Under the pieces are notes generated by a model that was not told the origin of the DNA, did no database searches, and was given only the letters and a program-made list of their open reading frames with translations. From the NCBI RefSeq assembly GCF_901709675.1, contig NC_051094.1, positions 8,178,501 through 8,242,500 of the forward strand: a stretch of 64,000 nt of DNA, in the 5' to 3' direction. The position numbers were made by a program, and so were the translations under genes. This document shows positions 61,401-64,000 of this stretch, piece by piece. This stretch comes from Syngnathus acus (lineage: Eukaryota > Chordata > Actinopteri > Syngnathiformes > Syngnathidae). Position 1 is the first letter of the stretch, and each line of letters opens with the position of its first letter.

Positions 61401-63617
61401 AGTCATGAGGCGTCTCCCCGACAATCCCGCTAGCCTCTTGGACTTTGCCAATTCTGTTCAAGGCATCCTATTGCTGCTGGTGCTCAAACAGCATCTGAAG
61501 AATCAGTATGGATTCTCAGACGGGTATGCACTACAAGACTTCTGCCAGTTCTGGTATTAAACATGTGCTGTTGTTTGTAATGCTTCCTGTGTGCTTGCTC
61601 TTCCCACAGTAAAATCCAAAAGTACTCCCCAACGGAGTCAGCTAAGGTGTACGATAAGGCAGTGAACCGAAAAGTCAGCATTTACTTCCACCCACGACAA
61701 ACCCTTGACTTCATCGCCAACAACATGGCGCGCGCCACGCTAACAGAAGATGTCAAACGGCGTATTGTCAAACAGTACCTCGACGTAAGTGATGATGGAA
61801 GTAATTGACATTAACTTCAAAGTGTTACTCTGTAGCATCTTACATAACAGGTTGTACAATTTTGTACCAGCTTTTGCCTTCAAAGCTATAGGCACTCCAA
61901 TTTAAAGATATTGCAGTACAACATATTCTCAAGTTGACAAAACTAATACCTGCACAATGCACCTCTTCGTTGATATCCCATAAATGGATTAATCACAATA
62001 TTAAATAAATAAATTCTCCACTATATAGATATTCTATAGATGCAGCTAGCTGTACTATATGGAGTAAAACTGTGTTTAAAATGTAATAAATTGGATAAAA
62101 AGTTTATCATGCGATGATTAACTAGGGGAAAACCCTTAATGTTGGGTAAAGTCTGCACGACAAAGTCTAAAATTGGTTGTACAAGTTTGTGATGTGAGAA
62201 GTCACTAAAAATCTATACGAGAATTTCATTCTTATATGAAGGAAAACTGGGTAAAAATGGTAGGTAAAACTTTTTTCTTTGAACTGGACAAAAGGGTAAG
62301 TTTTTTTTTTAATTAGGCTGTGAATTGAGGATTTTTTTCCTAGAGAAGAAGTGACCCTTATATTAAAAAGATGACGTCCAAATGTTAACTCAAATAAAAA
62401 TAATTGCTTCCACATTGTCTTGAAAGGGCTTTTGACATTTGTTCTGGATGTAGTTTAAGGTTCTGATGGAACATCTGGACCCAGACGAGGAAGACGAAGA
62501 AGGAGAAGCGTCGGCAAGCGCCAACATCCGAAACAAAGCCATAAATGCCCTGCTGGGAGGCTTGGGACCCTTGTTGGGACCCAGTCCGCGCAATCAGGCA
62601 GGGCCAGAGACAGATGACGACTACAGCGACAGTGACGAGCGGACTCCAGGGGTGAGACTGATGGAGAAATACTTGATCACTGTCTGGCTGATTCCTCATT
62701 TGTCCAAAACCACTCCATTTCAAGAAATATATATATATTTTAAAAAAGAAAACAGCATTTCTTGAGTTATTCAACACCACATCATTCATCTTAGTATTAT
62801 ACCTTATCTTGCTAAATGGTTGTAATATTTAACAAATGCAAATGTGGGCAAGTCGTTTTCCCAAACTTAATGTTAAAGGTCTAACGCTGCATTCCAGTTG
62901 GAAGTTGGATTCATCCCATCCGGTAGGACTGCCAAATTTAGTCATCTAGTTATGACTATCGTGGACGGCCAATTTACTAGCTGCGGGGTTAATTATTTAT
63001 TGGTTGATCGATCGATCGATTGATTGATTGGTGTTTCATTTACCTCTCAAAACTGCCTTGTTTCCCCCTCGGCTGGTGGTGGTTATCTGCCTGCCTTGTG
63101 ACTCATACGCAGTCGTGGCTAATAGTGTCATGGCTTAACCGGTGTTAATAGCAGAGTCCACAGACATTTTTTTTCCATTTTATATTCTCTCTCCCGCAAT
63201 CATAAAGTTGCTTAATTGTGCAATCACTGTCCTCTTGACCCCTCTCCCCTATAGTCTTCCCGGAAGTCGAGACGATCGGGCGACCCGTCGGATCCGGGCC
63301 GAATGAGCGAGACGGTGGACGTGATGGACGTGATCGCTCTGTGCTGCCCCAAGTACAAGGACCGGCCGCAGATTGCCCGCGTGGTCCACAAGACTCCCAA
63401 TGGCTACGCCATCCATTGGATGGCTGGCTCCTACTCGGGGCCATGGGCTGAGGCCAAAAAGCGCGACGGCCGCAAACTGGTGCCTTGGGTGGACACTATC
63501 AAGGAGTCGGACGTCATTTACAAGAAGATTTCCTTGACCAGCAACCACAAACTTAGCAACAAAGTAGTGCAGACTTTACGATCGCTGTACGCAGCACGGG
63601 AAGGAGGAGCGAGCTAA
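43975..63617 (+). CDS. nipbl: NIPBL (Scc2), cohesin-loading factor
   Basis: Nuclear HEAT-repeat protein that, with MAU2, loads cohesin and activates its ATPase. Forty-six coding exons join in frame to 2532 aa (human 2804): 43975-44038, 44134-44299, 44836-44936, 45024-45135, 45434-45597, 46165-46307, 46629-46719, 46822-47043, 47115-47354, 47449-48179, 49044-49257, 49348-49518, 50603-50776, 50859-51020, 51090-51196, 51273-51359, 51886-52117, 52278-52429, 52867-52947, 53038-53138, 53224-53353, 53469-53551, 54163-54295, 54404-54547, 54618-54704, 54821-55041, 55137-55239, 55503-55601, 55697-55843, 56506-56640, 56722-56874, 56958-57066, 57632-57762, 57863-58003, 58213-58306, 58394-58548, 59223-59313, 59645-59818, 59899-60089, 60180-60287, 60393-60593, 60676-60822, 61153-61523, 61610-61784, 62454-62651, 63255-63617. 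MNGDMPHVPITTLAGIASLT and SLYAARE...S match the ends of human NIPBL. With noncoding exon 1 the count is 47, as in human. Shortening lies mainly in exon 11. Paralogue a or b cannot be told. Confidence 0.98.
47449..48179 (+). other. nipbl: nipbl exon 11, contracted disordered charged region (residues about 435-678)
   Basis: One 731-bp exon encodes a Gly/Pro/Ala-rich start (GAGGPGGPTGAPGSGPAGGG), the conserved MVSIDLQQAGR, then a long Arg/Asp/Ser-rich stretch (DRDRESDKDRRHRSETGD) and the conserved end HLLGGQSDALKNFQIPK. The matching human exon is about twice as long; the human ETPKQK repeats are missing. Its G+C content is high, and there is a 311-codon antisense open frame, which I judge a composition effect. 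Confidence 0.8.
49044..49257 (+). other. nipbl: nipbl exon 12 with HP1-binding PxVxL motif
   Basis: The exon encodes KRPRPVVVLKKLS; PVVVL at about residues 716-720 is the PxVxL motif through which mammalian NIPBL binds the HP1 chromoshadow domain. It is conserved here despite divergence of the surrounding sequence. Confidence 0.75.
51450..51619. mobile_element. hAT-like MITE in nipbl intron 17
   Basis: Perfect 14-bp terminal inverted repeats: TAGGGCTGCACAAT at 51450-51463 and ATTGTGCAGCCCTA at 51606-51619. The interior AATTATGGCC...AATCATCACG resembles the GGGCTGCACGATTATGG MITEs of fish. The flanking octamers GGTTAGGT and GGCAAAGT share five of eight bases, consistent with a decayed 8-bp hAT target duplication. 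Confidence 0.75.
52450..52482. repeat. (TG)16 microsatellite
   Basis: TG dinucleotide run in nipbl intron 19, about 20 bp after the donor of exon 19. A shorter CATC/TATC tract lies at 52221-52263 just before that exon's acceptor. Confidence 0.9.
53972..54030. repeat. Possible SINE-like fragment
   Basis: GGGCACAGTGGTTAGGATGTCTCCCTCACAC resembles the GGCACGGTGG..GGTTAGCACGTCTGCCTCACA head of a fish interspersed repeat. Only a short diverged piece is present, in nipbl intron 23. Confidence 0.35.
60980..61045. repeat. Truncated MITE-like fragment in nipbl intron 43
   Basis: CTAGGGCCCGACCGATATGG and GAGGCCGATAGCAATTTTG resemble one end of a fish repeat family that starts GGGCCCGACCGATATGG. No matching opposite end is nearby, so it is a fragment. 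Confidence 0.45.
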
Positions 63618-64000
63618 TGGCTCCTGTGCTTTTGTTTTTGTGTTTTTTTAAATCGAATTCCCTCTCCTATCCACTCCCCTGCCGCCTCCACCAACACGGC
63701 CAAACTTCACTGGATTCTCACCTTTTCTCTTCCTCTTCCTCATTTTTGTAAGAAAACCACAAGACACTACATACTTTTACATGAGTTATTCTTTGAAATG
63801 GACTTATTATTATTATTGTTATTATTATTATATGAGAGAGACTGCTCATGTTTGTGAGTATGTGTACACGTACAGAGAGGATATAGAATCCAGAAGGCAT
63901 ATTGAGATGAAATAATAGGCTCCAGTTCATACTCTGTTGGAACGCTTTTACAATGAGAGACCTGGAAGGGGGTGGGGGGGGGGGGGGGAATGTTTGGTCA
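63618..64000 (+). other. nipbl: nipbl 3'UTR, start only
   Basis: No AATAAA occurs between the stop codon and the window end; AATAAT at 63912-63917 is only a weak variant. The stretch holds a C/T-rich part, a (TTA)n tract near 63806-63831, and a G run at 63968-63988 (five G, one T, fifteen G). The transcript probably continues past the window. Confidence 0.6.

Larger units (their letters stand above)
50859..63617 (+). other. nipbl: nipbl C-terminal HEAT-repeat core
   Basis: From about residue 865 to the end the protein aligns closely with human NIPBL: the basic KMKEKQKKRKAYEPKL, DDDEIPQELLLGKHQLNEL, then the hook-shaped HEAT array that contacts cohesin, with landmarks KAVYIEDVIERVLQYTK, GITPFFVENVSELQLC, ALLDYLEDN, MDNSTSVREAAVELLGKFVL, LDTGISVRKRVIKILRDIC and HFALNVIALTLNQGLIHPVQ. 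A Ser/Asp/Glu-rich insert (DSDNSESESDLDD) in exon 44 and the conserved C-terminal domain WMAGSYSGPWAEAKKRDGRK follow. Confidence 0.85.

Overview
This is a vertebrate nuclear genomic window, almost certainly from a ray-finned (teleost) fish with a compact genome. Coding exons are interrupted by short GT-AG introns, the five proteins match well-known vertebrate families, and the introns carry fish-type dispersed repeats: (ATCC)n next to a TACCGCTGTATCC-type repeat, hAT-like MITEs and a retroviral solo LTR. No prokaryotic or viral operon, CRISPR array or tRNA gene was seen. Species was not determined; a percomorph is my best guess.

Layout, left to right. (1) naa35, plus strand, 22 coding exons, 724 aa: auxiliary subunit of the NatC N-terminal acetyltransferase. 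(2) golm1, minus strand, 9 coding exons, 377 aa: type II Golgi membrane protein, tail-to-tail with naa35. (3) lmbrd2, minus strand, 16 coding exons, 656 aa: multipass LMBR1-family membrane protein. (4) A gene-poor stretch of about 6.3 kb (18.3-24.6 kb) with one unassigned open frame on the minus strand. (5) slc1a3 (EAAT1/GLAST), plus strand, 9 coding exons, 535 aa: glial glutamate transporter. (6) nipbl, plus strand, one noncoding and 46 coding exons, 2532 aa: cohesin loader. Its stop codon is at 63615-63617 and its 3'UTR runs off the window.

Every exon chain was read by eye and closes in frame from ATG to stop, so the five CDS models are well supported except at a few ends noted in the entries. 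The genes share no pathway; they are neighbours by descent. naa35-golm1 corresponds to human 9q21.33, and lmbrd2-slc1a3-nipbl to human 5p13.2, with gene order and orientation kept within each block. SKP2, NADK2 and RANBP3L, which lie between LMBRD2 and SLC1A3 in human, are absent here.

I found no undescribed multi-gene system. The points most worth checking are the unassigned open frame at 18843-19070, the altered furin site and missing C-terminal tail of golm1, the contracted disordered exon of nipbl, tiny uORFs in nipbl and lmbrd2, a triple NAG acceptor in nipbl, and a solo LTR with a perfect 5-bp target-site duplication in slc1a3.
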